DNA of 64,000 nucleotides from CBDATW01 sp965214965 (lineage in GTDB: Bacteria; Bacillota_I; Bacilli_A; CBDATW01), in NCBI GenBank assembly GCA_965214965.1, contig OZ244030.1:372001-436000 (forward strand), in the 5' to 3' direction. The position numbers and the translations under genes were made by a program. The notes beneath the pieces are model-generated. The model did no database searches. It was not told the DNA's origin and saw only the letters and a program-made list of their open reading frames with translations. Positions 18,445 to 29,101 of the stretch are shown here, piece by piece; within the stretch, counting starts at the first letter, position 1; the number at the start of each line of letters is the position of its first letter.

Positions 18445-18470
18445 AAAACAAAAATAATTATTTTTGTTTT
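18445..18470. terminator. Terminator overlapping the regulator stop
   Basis: A perfect 26-base inverted repeat with arms AAAACAAAAATAA and TTATTTTTGTTTT, centred on the stop codon of the RpiR-type gene (18458-18460). Confidence 0.6.
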
Positions 18471-19174
18471 AATTCAATTAAAGAACATATCTCATTTATA
18501 AATATAAGAGTCATTATGTATGACATTTTAGCAATTGTGCCTTTGGGCTCAGAAAAGAAAGGCAGAGTTAAATTTTTCTGACATAATTTATATAAACTGT
18601 TGTTACTTGATTTAGTAATTGCAACTTTATTTTTGGTTTTTATTTTTTTAGCTATTTCTATTATTTTTTTAGTCTCGCCAGAATATGATATAAATATAAC
18701 TAAATCTTTGTCAGTGACCTGGTTTATTATTCCATCAGAGAAAAATGATTCTTTGGTAAAAATAGATGTTTGCTCTAAAGAATTCAATAACCCTGATGCA
18801 TATTCAGCACAATTTTCAGATCTTCCAACTCCAAAGATATAAATTTTGTTGGCACAAATAATTTCATCAGCTATTTTTTGTATTTTTTCTTCTTGATCTC
18901 GACTTTTAATTTGTTTAAAAAAGTTTTGGTAAATATTTAGTTTTCCTGATTGTGAGTTAATAAGATAAGATGTGATACTTCTTTGAAAATCTTTTCACCC
19001 CCTAAAACCTATCTTATTTAGGAGTCTAAAAACGCTAGAATTTGCTGTATATGTTTTTTTTGCTATATCCGATATATTTATTATGGGTATTTTTTCTATG
19101 TGATTATTTATGTAATCAAGAATGGCTTCATCAGCAGAAGTGATTTTAAATTTTTTATCTATTGTAAATTTCAT
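18458..19174 (-). CDS. RpiR/MurR-family transcriptional regulator
   Basis: A 238-residue regulator with an N-terminal helix-turn-helix (about 1-80, including INISDIAKKTYTANSSVFRL) and a C-terminal SIS sugar-phosphate-binding domain (IYIFGVGRSENCAEYA, then LVIFISYSGETKKIIEIA). AAGGAGATC precedes the ATG. It heads the amino-sugar gene set, with its own terminator before the PTS gene. It probably senses GlcNAc-6-P, MurNAc-6-P or GlcN-6-P and controls the downstream genes; whether it represses or activates cannot be seen. Confidence 0.88.
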
Positions 19175-19197
19175 GCTTGATCTCCTTGGCTTATAGT

Positions 19198-19214
19198 TTA
19201 TAAATTAATTGTAA
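19198..19214. repeat. 17-base direct repeat, copy before the RpiR-type gene
   Basis: Exact match to 14206-14222 in the same orientation. It lies 24-40 bases upstream of the regulator start and overlaps a possible TATAAA-like -10 box on the minus strand. Confidence 0.6.
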
Positions 19215-19250
19215 CATAAAGTATTTTTTCAAAAAAAGCTTATATTTTTT

Positions 19251-20573
19251 TTAAAATTTTGGAAATCTGCCTAGTCCGCCAAATTTATTACCTTTAATCA
19301 TTTTTGCAACTTTTATCATTTGATCATAATTTTTAATAAGCTTGTTATATTCTTGGGCATTTCTACCAGAACCATTGATAACCCTTGTTTTTCTTGTTTT
19401 CTCTTTTATTAGAATTTTTGGATTTCGCCTTTCTTTTTCAGTCATAGAATTAATAAGAGCTTCTGTTACCTTAATTTGTTCATCTAATTGTATTTTTTGT
19501 TCTTCAGTAATTTTAGGAATGCCTGGAATTAGTCCTGCAAGCTTACTAACACCAAGTTTTTGAATTGATTTGAGCTGAAATAACATATCCTTAAAGTTAA
19601 ATTTGCCTGACATGATTTTTAAACCAACTTTTGTTGCTGATTTTTCATCAATAATTTCTTTGGCTTCTTCAACAAAAGAAACCACATCTTGCATACCTAA
19701 AATTTTCTTAGTAAATCTCTCAGGAGAAAATTCTCCAAGATCAGATATTTTTTCGCCTGTACCAATAAACATTATTGATACTCCTAATGTATGCTTTATT
19801 GAAAGTGCAGCTCCACCTTTTGAGTTTCCATCTGCTTTTGTAAGAATTGCGCCTGTTAGTGATACGGCATCATTGAACCCTTTTGCAACAGATAAGATTT
19901 CTTGTCCAGAAAGAGCATCAATTGCTATAAGACAATCTTGGGGGTTTAACACATTTTTTATTTCGATAAGTTCTTTCATAAGTTCTTGATCAATTTGTAA
20001 TCTACCAGCTGTATCAACAATAACTGTATCAAATTTATTACTTTGAGCATATTCTAAAGCTTTTTTAACAGTATCAACTGGATTATTTTGGCCTTGTTCA
20101 AAAACTTCGAAGTTATTATCAGAACCTAATTTTTGAAGTTGTTCAATAGCTGCTGGACGATAAATATCTGCTGCTACTACAAGGACTTTTTTCTTTTTCT
20201 TTTGTTGCAGAAATTTAGTTATTTTAGCAATAGAAGTTGTTTTACCAGAACCTTGCAATCCAACAAACATCATTTTATGGAATGGGTAATCTATATTAAG
20301 TGATAATTGATTTCTACCTAAAACTTCTAAAATTTCATCATGAACAATTTTAATAAATTGTTCTGATGCTGAAACACCTTTTAGGATTTCTTTTCCTAAA
20401 GATTTTTCTGTAAGTGCATTAATAATTTTTTTAACAACATCTAGGTTAACATCAGCTTCTAGAAGCGAAACCTTCACAGCTTTAACAGCTGATTTAATAT
20501 TTTCTTCACTAATTTGTGTTTTTGATTTTAAACCAGAAAATATATTTTGTAAGTTATTTCCTAAATTTTGCAT
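19251..20573 (-). CDS. ffh: Signal recognition particle GTPase Ffh
   Basis: A 440-residue SRP54 homologue that targets membrane proteins. The N domain is followed by the G domain with GLQGSGKTTSIAKI, DTAGRLQ and LTKADGNSKGG (a small variation on TKLDGDTRGG). The C-terminal Met-rich M domain (GLIPGIPK, MTEKERRNPK, GSGRNAQEYNKLIKNY) binds the SRP RNA. It overlaps ylxM by 13 bases and forms one operon with ftsY. GGAG precedes the ATG. Confidence 0.97.
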   Translation of the reverse strand: MQNLGNNLQNIFSGLKSKTQISEENIKSAVKAVKVSLLEADVNLDVVKKIINALTEKSLGKEILKGVSASEQFIKIVHDEILEVLGRNQLSLNIDYPFHKMMFVGLQGSGKTTSIAKITKFLQQKKKKKVLVVAADIYRPAAIEQLQKLGSDNNFEVFEQGQNNPVDTVKKALEYAQSNKFDTVIVDTAGRLQIDQELMKELIEIKNVLNPQDCLIAIDALSGQEILSVAKGFNDAVSLTGAILTKADGNSKGGAALSIKHTLGVSIMFIGTGEKISDLGEFSPERFTKKILGMQDVVSFVEEAKEIIDEKSATKVGLKIMSGKFNFKDMLFQLKSIQKLGVSKLAGLIPGIPKITEEQKIQLDEQIKVTEALINSMTEKERRNPKILIKEKTRKTRVINGSGRNAQEYNKLIKNYDQMIKVAKMIKGNKFGGLGRFPKF

Positions 20574-20806
20574 TTACATCTCCTTTTGATTTTTGTTATA
20601 TTAAGTTTTTTTTCATAACTTTTAAGTGATTGTTTAGTTTTTTTTAAAGAATCGCCTATTGCTGATTTTGAGATAGAAAGTTCTTTTGCTATCTCATCTA
20701 ATGTCAGATCTTCAAAATAATACATTTTAAAAACTTTTATTTGTTTTTGTGTGAAAAGTTTTTCGTAATTATCGAATAATTCAATCATTAATTCTCTATT
20801 ATCCAT
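20561..20806 (-). CDS. ylxM: YlxM/p13-like SRP-associated protein
   Basis: An 81-residue helix-turn-helix protein with a sigma-region-4-like core (LTLDEIAKELSISKSAIGDSLKKT) and a basic C-terminus. YlxM proteins sit next to ffh in many low-GC bacteria and modulate the SRP GTPases. The ATG at 20806 overlaps the ftsY stop by eight bases and has GGAG eight bases upstream. A longer in-frame start inside ftsY was rejected. Confidence 0.88.
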   Translation of the reverse strand: MDNRELMIELFDNYEKLFTQKQIKVFKMYYFEDLTLDEIAKELSISKSAIGDSLKKTKQSLKSYEKKLNITKIKRRCKCKI

Positions 20807-21866
20807 TAAACCACTCCGAAAATAATCCAAATATGTATTTTTCAACATCAAACTCTTTTAAATCTTCAACTTTTTCACCTAAACCTATGAATTTAACAGG
20901 GATATTCAACTGATCTTTAATATTAAGAACGATACCACCGCATGCTGTTCCATCCATTTTAGTAACAATTATAGAATCTAACTGAATGACTTCATTAAAT
21001 TCTTTAGCTTGTGACAATGCGTTTTGACCATTAATTGCATCAACCACCAAAATTGTTTCAATATTTTCTAAATTAATAGTTTTTGTGATCACACTTTTTA
21101 TTTTTTCCAGTTCTTTCATCAAGTTTGTTTTGTTTTGTAATCTACCTGCAGTATCCACAATAAGAAGATCATATTTTTCTTTTTTTGCTTTTGCTACCGC
21201 ATCAAATACTACCGAAGCAGGATCTTGCCCTTCTTTATCTCCTTTAACACATTCAACACCCACTTTATCTGCTCAAGATTGTAGTTGTTCAACGGCCGCA
21301 GCCCTAAAAGTATCGCCCGCAGCTACTAAAACTTTTTTGCCTTCTGATTTGAATTTATGAGCTATTTTAGCAATTGTAGTTGTTTTGCCTGCTCCATTAA
21401 TGCCAGACATTAAAATAACTTTAAGTTCATTTTTTGGGAAAGTAATTTGAGTTTTAATAAATGACATGTTTGAATACACAACAAAAATTTTATCAACAAT
21501 AATTTCTTTTAACAAATCAAAGTCAGTAATGTTTTGATCTAAAATTTCAGATTTAATTTCTGCAACAATTTTGGTTGTTAAGTTTAATCCAAGGTCTGAC
21601 ATAATTAAAATTTCTTCAATTTTATCTAGTAGTTCTTCATCTACTTTTGGCTTTGACTTAAACGCTAAAGATATTTTATCTGTAATTGATTTGGATGATT
21701 TATCTAAGCCAGCTACGTACTTTTTAGTTTCGTTAACTTCAGAGAAAACAGAATCTTCTTTTCTTTCAAATGATTCTTTTTCTTCTTTAGTTTTTGATGC
21801 TTCAATAATTTCTTTAGATGTCGAAGTACCAAAAAGTTTGTTTTTTAACTTTTTAAAAAATCCCAT
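20799..21866 (-). CDS. ftsY: SRP receptor FtsY
   Basis: A 355-residue SRP-receptor GTPase. The acidic/basic N-terminal region is short (about 60 residues), followed by the NG domain with GINGAGKTTTIAKI, DTAGRLQNKTNLMKEL and VTKMDGTACGG. One UGA-Trp (QLQSWADKVG) joins the two halves. The start lies one base after the nadK stop, and ylxM and ffh follow with overlaps, so all four genes are probably one transcript. Confidence 0.97.
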
Positions 21867-21867
21867 C

Positions 21868-22638
21868 TTATTTTATAAACCCATCTTGTAATCTTTTGTA
21901 AAAATCATAATGCTTCTTAAATCTAACAATTTTTACTTTGTCTTTATCTAAAAATATATGAATAGTTTTTTTTCCTTTAATTTTGTCATATTTAACGTCA
22001 TGTGAAGCAAACACATCATCAAAATCAGCAGTTAGAGTAACTTTATCTTTTGTTGAAAAAATGATTGATGATCCAAGGGATGAAAATGCATTATTAGAAA
22101 TTGGTGCAACTTCTGTCATTTGAAATCCAGAAGTTGAAGGTCACATAATTGCTCCTCCAAGTGATTTGTTATAAGCTGTTGAACCTGTTTGAGTTGAAAA
22201 ACAAAGTCCATTACCTCTGAAACTTTCAAGTTTTTTATTATTAATATATACATCGACAATTAAAGTTTTGTGTGCTGACTCAATTCTAACGTCATTTAGA
22301 GCAAATAATTTCTTTGACCCTACTTCCATTCTTAAAACCTCAGCTTTTTGTATTTCATAATCTTTGGCTTCAAATGATTCAACAAACATTTCAATTTCTG
22401 AACACGTATAGTCTGAGTAAAAACCTAGTGTTCCTGAGTGAACAGCAAAAAATATTGTATTTTTATTTTTTTCTCAATATTTTTGAACCGCTGTTAAAAA
22501 TGTACCATCCCCACCTACGGCGATGACTAAATCTGGATTAGAAGTAACAAACTTATGTTTTGCTGATAGTAATTTCTGAATCTTGCTTACTGCATTTTTA
22601 GAATTTTGATAGTTATTTTTTACAATTGCTATTTTCAT
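21868..22638 (-). CDS. nadK: NAD kinase
   Basis: A 256-residue NAD kinase that makes NADP. The diagnostic nucleotide-binding loop is VIAVGGDGTFLTAVQKY; later come HSGTLGFYSD, NDVRIES and STQTGSTAYNKSLGG. Two UGA-Trp codons are read through. The ATG at 22638 was chosen because AGAGG precedes it. It is the first gene of the nadK-ftsY-ylxM-ffh run. Confidence 0.95.
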
Positions 22639-22696
22639 AAGATACCTCTTCATTGCTATTTTATCATATAGTAAATACAAAATAGTAATTTTAATA

Positions 22697-22702
22697 TATA
22701 AT
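22697..22702 (+). promoter_or_regulatory. TATAAT box for the CYTH-trpS-HAD operon
   Basis: TATAAT 16 bases upstream of the ATG at 22719, in the divergent spacer between nadK and the CYTH gene. No clear -35 box is seen. Confidence 0.45.
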
Positions 22703-22718
22703 ATTAATTGGATATATT

Positions 22719-23309
22719 ATGGTTTCAAGAGAAAAAGAATACGAAACTAAAGTGTTAATTAATAAGGAGGTATTTGGTAAATTACTAAAAACCTATAATC
22801 TTTCACTTACAAACAACACTTTAATTAAAAATAATTATTTTGATACAACTGATTTAGCAATTTTTAATGCTAATGGTGTTTTAAGAATACGTGAGAAAAA
22901 TAGAAGTTCTAAAACCGTTACATTCAAACAAGCATTGAAACAACATGAATTAATTGAGGTGAACCAAAAAATTAAAGAAAAGCAGTATGAAAACATATTG
23001 AAAAAAGGTTTTTCTATAACTAAATTCAAGGAAATATTAGAAGATCTAAATATTGATTGTGCCAACGTAGGTTCAATTGGCAACTTAATAACGAATAGAT
23101 GAGAAATACCGTATGGTGAATCCACTATATTTATTGACCATTCAATCTATAATGATCTTGAAGATTATGAAATAGAATGCGAAGCAAGCAACGCTGAAAA
23201 ATCTGAAAAAGAAATTATTAGATTTTGTAAAGAAAATGGTATTAACTTTTTCCAAAGAAGTTTATCAAAATATTCAAGATTTTTAAAATCTAGAAAAGGA
23301 GTTTTATAA
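22719..23309 (+). CDS. CYTH-domain protein (triphosphate tunnel hydrolase type)
   Basis: A 196-residue protein with the CYTH signature ExExK near its start (REKEYETKVLI). Further charged strands follow that would line the tunnel: NNYFDTTDLAIF, VLRIREKNRSSKTVTFKQ and SIYNDLEDYEIECEAS. One UGA-Trp is read through. Members hydrolyse inorganic triphosphate or thiamine triphosphate, or cyclise ATP; the substrate is not evident. Its stop overlaps the trpS ATG (TAATG). Confidence 0.88.
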
Positions 23310-24316
23310 TGAAAAGATTAGTTACGGGTTATCAAGCTTCAGGCGAATTAACTATTGGCAACTATCTTGGCTCCATACAAAATTTAATAGAGATTCAAGA
23401 TGAATATGAATCATTTGTGTTCATAGCTAACCTCCACTCTATTACTCTACCACAAGAAAAATTAGCATTTAAGAGAAATCAAATTTCTATTGCTAAAATG
23501 CTTATTGCGTGTGGTTTAGATGTTTCAAAATCAACTTTGTATGTTCAATCAGATGTATTAGAGATTCCTTTGTTATCATGAATTTTAACTTGCAATACAT
23601 CAATGGATGAGTTGAAAAAAATGACTCAATTTAAAACCAAAAAATCTAAAGGTGTAAAGATGGATAATAATACTACTACTATTCCTACTGGTTTGTTTGT
23701 TTACCCACCTCTAATGGCTGCAGATATTTTAGCTTTTCAAGCCAATGTTGTTCCTGTGGGCCAAGATCAAACTCAACACTTGGAACTTGCCTCCACATTG
23801 GCAAAACGAATGAACACAAGATATGGGGATATGTTTGAAATTCCTAAAGGATATTTCAAAAAAACATCTTCTAGAATTATGTCATTACAAGACGTCAATA
23901 AAAAAATGTCAAAATCATCAGATAATTCTAAAAGTTATATTTTATTATCAGATATTCCGGCAACTGCCAGAAAAAAAATTATGTCTTCAGTAACAGATTG
24001 TGATGGAATAGTTTATTATGATAAAGAAAATAAGCCAGGTATTTCTAACTTAATAGAAATTTACGCAGGTTTAGAAAAATTAACAATAGAAGATGCAGAA
24101 ACAAAATTAAAGCAATATGACTACAAAAAACTAAAAGTGACAGTGGCCAATTCTGTAGTTAGATTGCTTGAAGATATTCAAGAGAAATATAATTCAATTG
24201 ATGATAAAGATTTGATAGATATTTTGGAAAAAGGAGCTAAAAAAGCATCTAAAATAGCTAAAAAAACACTGACAAAAGTATGTAATAAAACAGGAGTAAA
24301 TTATGTCAAAAAATAA
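23309..24316 (+). CDS. trpS: Tryptophanyl-tRNA synthetase
   Basis: A 335-residue class I synthetase. Marks are YQASGELTIGNYLGS (HIGH-equivalent TIGN, as in Bacillus-type enzymes), ADILAFQANVVPVGQDQTQHLELA and the KMSKS loop. It must charge the UGA-reading tRNA-Trp found at 52874-52947 as well as any CCA-anticodon tRNA. It contains one UGA-Trp itself. Coupled to the CYTH gene upstream and overlapping the HAD gene downstream by 14 bases. Confidence 0.97.
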
Positions 24317-25127
24317 ATTAATGTTTATTTTGGATTTAGACAAAACAACAATTAGAAAAGATTGAAGTCTACCACAAAATAATATAGAAGCAGTAAGAAA
24401 AGCAAAAGAAGAAGGGCACATCGTTTCCATTGTTACAGGTAGGCCGACAGCTGGTGCTATTATGTTTCATAAAAAATTAGAACTAAACACCCTGATGGGT
24501 GTTTTAAACGGAAATGGATTATATAATCCAGATAAAGGTTCTTCTGCACAAGTTGCAATGTTGGACTCTAAACCTTTTGTGGAATTTATCAAACAAGAAA
24601 AGACAATGGATATTCCAGTTGATTTTGCTTACCAAGCACATGGACAAATTCACTCTACACATAATATTGTTGAAATTATGTCTAAATGATATCACAACAG
24701 AGCTTGAGAAGTTTTAGATCCAAAAAAATCAGTTCCTGATCACATCGAATGTGCTTTTATAACGATAGATAATAAACATTCACAATACTTAGAGAATTAC
24801 TTTGAGCAATACGAGGATTCAATAACAATTCATAAATGAGGGGAGTTAAAAGGAGGCGGGCTCCAAGTTTATGAATTCTTTAATGCCAAACATACTAAAG
24901 GCACTATTATTAAAGAAATCATGCAACATTATGAAATACCTATTGAGAATGTGTATATTTTTGGAGACGGAAGAAATGATATTCCTATGTTTAAAATTGG
25001 CCAAAATACATTTGCTGTAGCAAACGCTCATGAGGAGTTGAAAAATATAGCAAGCGAAGTTCTGCCGCATACTAACGAAGAAGGTGGAGTCGGAATTAAA
25101 ATTATGGAGATATTGAATAATAAATAA
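24303..25127 (+). CDS. HAD-superfamily hydrolase, Cof type
   Basis: A 274-residue HAD phosphatase of the Cof/IIB group. Motif I is FILDLDKTT (nucleophile DxD), motif II SIVTGRP, and motif IV FGDGRNDIPMFK. The large cap domain lies between. UGA-Trp codons are read through. It probably dephosphorylates sugar phosphates or nucleotides. GGAG precedes the ATG, inside the trpS end. Confidence 0.9.
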
Positions 25128-25149
25128 AAATACCAAAATAATAGTTTTT

Positions 25150-26067
25150 TTACTTTCCTTTTTGTATTTTATTAAATCTATTATTAATTTTATTGACAGT
25201 TTTACCAAAATCGTCTTTTTTGGTAATTATTTCTATAATTTTTTTATCCAAAGAAAGTCATCTGTCTTCTAATCTTCTAAATTCTGTTCCTAATTTAATT
25301 ATTTCTTTTCTAATTTCTTTTGAACCTTCTGTTTGAACAATTATTTCAGTCGTATGCTTTATATTAGATATAACCGCAGACATAGTAGTAGGCGAAACAA
25401 TTAGAACATTTTTGATTCTGGCATATTCAATTACATCAGGTGTTTTTGAATATATAAATGAGAAAACTGATTCTGAAGGAATAAACATAACTGCATATTC
25501 AGTTGTTTTCCCATTGATAATATAAGATGAAGTTTCATTAATTCTAGCTTTTAAATCTTGTTTAAAATTTCTAAAAGAAAAGTTATCAGCAGAGTCTTCT
25601 TGTATCTTGATAAAATTTTCTAATGGAAATTTTGAATCCACTGGTATCAGAAGGTCGTTGGGCAGGAAAATAGCTAAATCAACTATTTTCCCTGGGCTTA
25701 TTTGATATTGTTCTTGGTAATAGTCAATATTACCTCCATAAACAGCATGCAAAATTTGAGAAAGATGTGCTTCTCCATATGCTCCACGATCTTTTTTATT
25801 AAAAAGTAGTTTTGAAAAATTTACTATTTCATACTTTAAATTATCAATAACTTCTTTTGAATGTTTATTAGTAACTTCAATCTCTGCTGTTCTTTTTGTA
25901 ATTGTTTCTAATCTTTTTGTGATGTTGTCTTTTAATTCGGAATTTTTTTCTGTAATTGTTTTGTTTAAGGCGTCAGCATCAAAAGCTTTTGTTTTATTTA
26001 TGTTGATCAAAAATATATTATAACTTACAGCGCATAGTATCAAAACTAGCAATAATGTATTTATCAT
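25150..26067 (-). CDS. rmuC: RmuC-family protein, DNA recombination related
   Basis: A protein of about 305 residues with an N-terminal membrane anchor (TLLLVLILCAVSYNIFLI), a coiled-coil stretch (about 30-85), and the RmuC domain: GAYGEAHLSQILHAVYGG, KIVDLAIFLP, IPVDSKFPLENF and YAVMFIPSESVFSFIY. RmuC resembles a restriction-endonuclease-fold nuclease and limits inversions in E. coli. AGGAGG precedes both an in-frame TTG (26070) and the ATG (26067); ATG is preferred. Last gene after the CorC-like and MFS genes. Confidence 0.9.
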
Positions 26068-26096
26068 CAATGTTTTCCTCCTAATTCTCTAGTAAA

Positions 26097-27275
26097 TCAT
26101 TTCCTTAATAATAACATTATTAATCCTGATATAGAAATGAAAATTGATGATACTGTATATGTTAGCCAAATATCTTTAGCGAAGATGTTGCCAAGTAAAA
26201 TAGGTCCGATAATAAAGCCTAAATCAGAAAATGCTTTAGCGATGCCTAACGCTTCTCCTGAGTGAGTTTTAAATCTAGCAGCAACTGTTGCCGTTACTGC
26301 GGTTATGCCAAACATGCCTAAACCGTAAATTAAGGGATAAAGTAATATTAGTGCGCTTACATTACTAAACATTGCTACTACTCCAGTTAGTAAACCGTAT
26401 AGTATAAAACTAAAAAGTACTATGTTAATTTCGTTATATTTTTTAATTCAATTCCTTCCAAAAAATACCATAAAAATTGTTGCAGATAAACCGTTTAAAA
26501 GGACTAAATTACCTAATTTAGCAGATGAGATACCGCTGGCAATAACTGTTGCGTCGTAAAATTTAGTTAAAGGTGTGACTATTATCAATGCCGGTAAAAC
26601 GGTGAACATAAAATTGTATAAATTGTGTTGGAAAAACAATTTAGTACATGAACAGTCTGGTTCAAACACAGGATCCTGTGTTTGCCTTATTGTTTTGTAG
26701 TCATTTGTTGATGCTTTATATTTTAATCCATCTCTTAATAAGAATATTCCAGGTATTATCATTACAAAACAAAGCAAAGATTGTATTTTAACTACACTGA
26801 TAGGATTTAATATATGGCCTAAATGACCACCAAAGAAATAACCAAAAGGTGAAGCAAGTGAAAATACTATGTAAAAGTATAGCTGGTTTTGTGCCCTAGT
26901 AAAAACATCAGAAAATTCTGAAATCATTGCAGGCAAAACTACAAAAAATAAACCAGCGCCAAAAGGACCTGAAAGAAATCTTGCAAACATCATAGTCCCT
27001 GGTGTTTTTGATATTGCCATCAAGTATTGACTTAAGCCATAACCAATTGGAAAAGGGAGCACAATCATTCACTTGCTTTGAGTGGCATCTCATATTTTTC
27101 CTATGATTTTTGAAGACATCAAAGAACCTAATGACATAGAAGCAAAAAGATATCCAAAAACTTTTTGATCATTAAATCTTTCTGTAACTAACTGAGGAGT
27201 AACAGGGTGAGAAAAATTAAGTATAATCATCATTAAAAATGCGTATATCAAGGTGTTTCTAACGTATTTATTCAT
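26097..27275 (-). CDS. Major facilitator superfamily transporter
   Basis: A 392-residue permease with about 12 hydrophobic segments and UGA-Trp codons at two joints. The loop after segment 2 contains GSLMSSKIIGKIWD, in the place of the MFS motif A. Segments such as MIVLPFPIGYGL and FGITAVTATVAARF support the fold. A Cys-containing loop (EPDCSC) lies mid-protein. The substrate is unknown; drug or sugar efflux/uptake are options. It overlaps the CorC-like gene by eight bases. Confidence 0.85.
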
Positions 27276-28485
27276 TTTCTTTTACCTGGAATATGTCAGA
27301 TTTACCTTTCCTCTCTATTCATTTTATAATGAATTTATCATATTTAAATGGCGTGAACTTTTTTTGTTTTGAATTTTTTTCGGATAACATACTTAATGCT
27401 CAGTTAGTAAAAGATATACTTTTTTCGTATGGTATTATTCCTTGGATTGCAATAAAAACTTGTTCAACATTAACATCACCATTGACAATGAATTCACCAT
27501 GACCAACAGGAATAACTTTTGGAGCATTATCTGTTTCGTCATACACTTCGCCAATAATTTCTTCAATTAAATCTTCTAAGGTCACAATACCAATTGGTAT
27601 TGTTTTTTGATTGTTTTTAGTGACTACAAGTATATGACTTCTCTTTCTCTGAATCATTTCAAGAGCATCATCAAGAAAAATATTTTGAGAAATCGAATGA
27701 ATTTCTCTCATAAATTTTTTAATCGGTGTTGATTTTGACTTACCTATAACATCTGCTGTAGATACATACCCAATCACTTTATTTCTTTTCACAACAGGTA
27801 TTCTAGTATGTTTTCTATAAGCTATAGCATTAACCAAATCGCCTACAGTTGCTTCTTCTTTAATATAAACTACGTCTTTTCACTTAGTAAAGACTGACTT
27901 TACACGTGTATCATCAAATTTTAGGGCAGAATTAATCAATATAGATTCAGACTTCTCTATTTGCCCTTCTTTTGCAATTTTTGAAACTGTCCTAATAAGC
28001 TCTTTTTCTGTAGAAGTGATTTGTCCTTTGTTTTTTGGAAATAAACCTACTAATTTAACTATTGGTTTACATAGATTGAACATTAATCAAAGTAGTCCGG
28101 ATAGTCTCAAAGCAAATTGTTCCGGATTTCTTTTTGCTAGTATTTTTGGGATAAATTCTCCAAAAATCAAAATTATTATTGTCATTATAATTGTAGAAAT
28201 TAAAATGGGGTTTTTGATTTTTAGTTTTTCAAATAACAATATAGAAACAGATGCGGCAGATATATTAACTATGTTGTTGGCCACAAGAATAACTGATAAT
28301 GTCTCGTCAAACTGTTTAAAGAGTTTTAGTGAATGGTGTTTATTTGATTTTTTATTATTTTTTAGCATTTCTTCTAATCTTACTATTTTAAGTGACGAAA
28401 AAGCTGTTTCAGAAGCAGAAAAATAGGCTGACGAAACTACTAAAGATATAAGTATAAAAATAATAACAATGGTTTCTGAGCTCAT
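27268..28485 (-). CDS. CNNM/CBS-domain protein of the CorC/HlyC type
   Basis: A 405-residue membrane protein. The CNNM transmembrane region (about 1-145) contains SSAYFSASETAFSSL and FGEFIPKILAKRNPEQFAL. Two CBS domains follow (HTRIPVVKRNKVIGYV and RSHILVVTKNN...IGIVTLEDLIEEIIGEV), and a CorC/HlyC domain ends the protein (GEFIVNGDVNVEQV). Such proteins are linked to Mg2+ or Co2+ efflux and resistance; the old haemolysin name is weakly founded. Four UGA-Trp codons. AAAGGG lies upstream of the ATG. Confidence 0.9.
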
Positions 28486-28564
28486 TTATTTTTTTCCCTT
28501 TTTTTGTTTAATTAGTATAATTATATAGTATTTGTTAGAATATTATTGTAATTATGGAGGAAAT

Positions 28565-29101
28565 ATGAAAAAAACAACACAAAATATTATTAAATTTATT
28601 ATTGCTATAGCAACAGTGGTAGGATTATATTTATATTCAAATAGAAAAAAAATATTCCTACCCAACCCATATAAGCTCAACTATACTAAAGTGGCTAATT
28701 TAGAACAAATACTAGAAAAAGGTGAATCACCATCTGGAGAAAAAACTTTCTTTATTACCTTAGGATCTAGAAGTTGTCCAGCTTGCACACAACTTTACAA
28801 AGTTATGCATGAATACAATAAATTAGCCAAGGGGAAAACAACCAAAGATGGTTTTATTCCATTTTGAAATACTGATGTTGATTTAGAAATAGATCAAGCT
28901 CAACAATTTGCTTATGATCATATTCTAGATAATACATTTGTTAGATGAGATCAATTTGAAGAAGGAGGAACATTCGAAAAATTAGCTGATATTGGAACAC
29001 CGACAACATTTTTTATAAAAAACGGTGAAGTCCAAGAAATAATATTTGGTTCAACTCTAGAAGTAGAAAAAGTTATTAATTATGTTAAGAGAAATATTTA
29101 A
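28565..29101 (+). CDS. Membrane-anchored thioredoxin-like protein 1
   Basis: A 178-residue protein with an N-terminal anchor (IIKFIIAIATVVGLYLY) and a thioredoxin-like fold. The redox motif is SRSCPACTQ (CxxC), and the cis-Pro region is GTPTTFFIKNGE. Between them is a helical insert. The domain should sit outside the membrane. GGAGG precedes the ATG; UGA-Trp occurs twice. It overlaps the second copy by 20 bases. A role in extracytoplasmic disulfide handling is inferred, not shown. Confidence 0.8.

Noticed and set aside
14257..19174. Amino-sugar cluster as a mobile element
   Set aside because: No transposase, integrase or terminal inverted repeats; UGA-Trp use matches the neighbours. Only the 17-base repeat hints at joined ends.
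20807..20851. Earlier start for ylxM
   Set aside because: It would extend deep into ftsY; the ATG at 20806 has a Shine-Dalgarno and matches the usual YlxM N-terminus.
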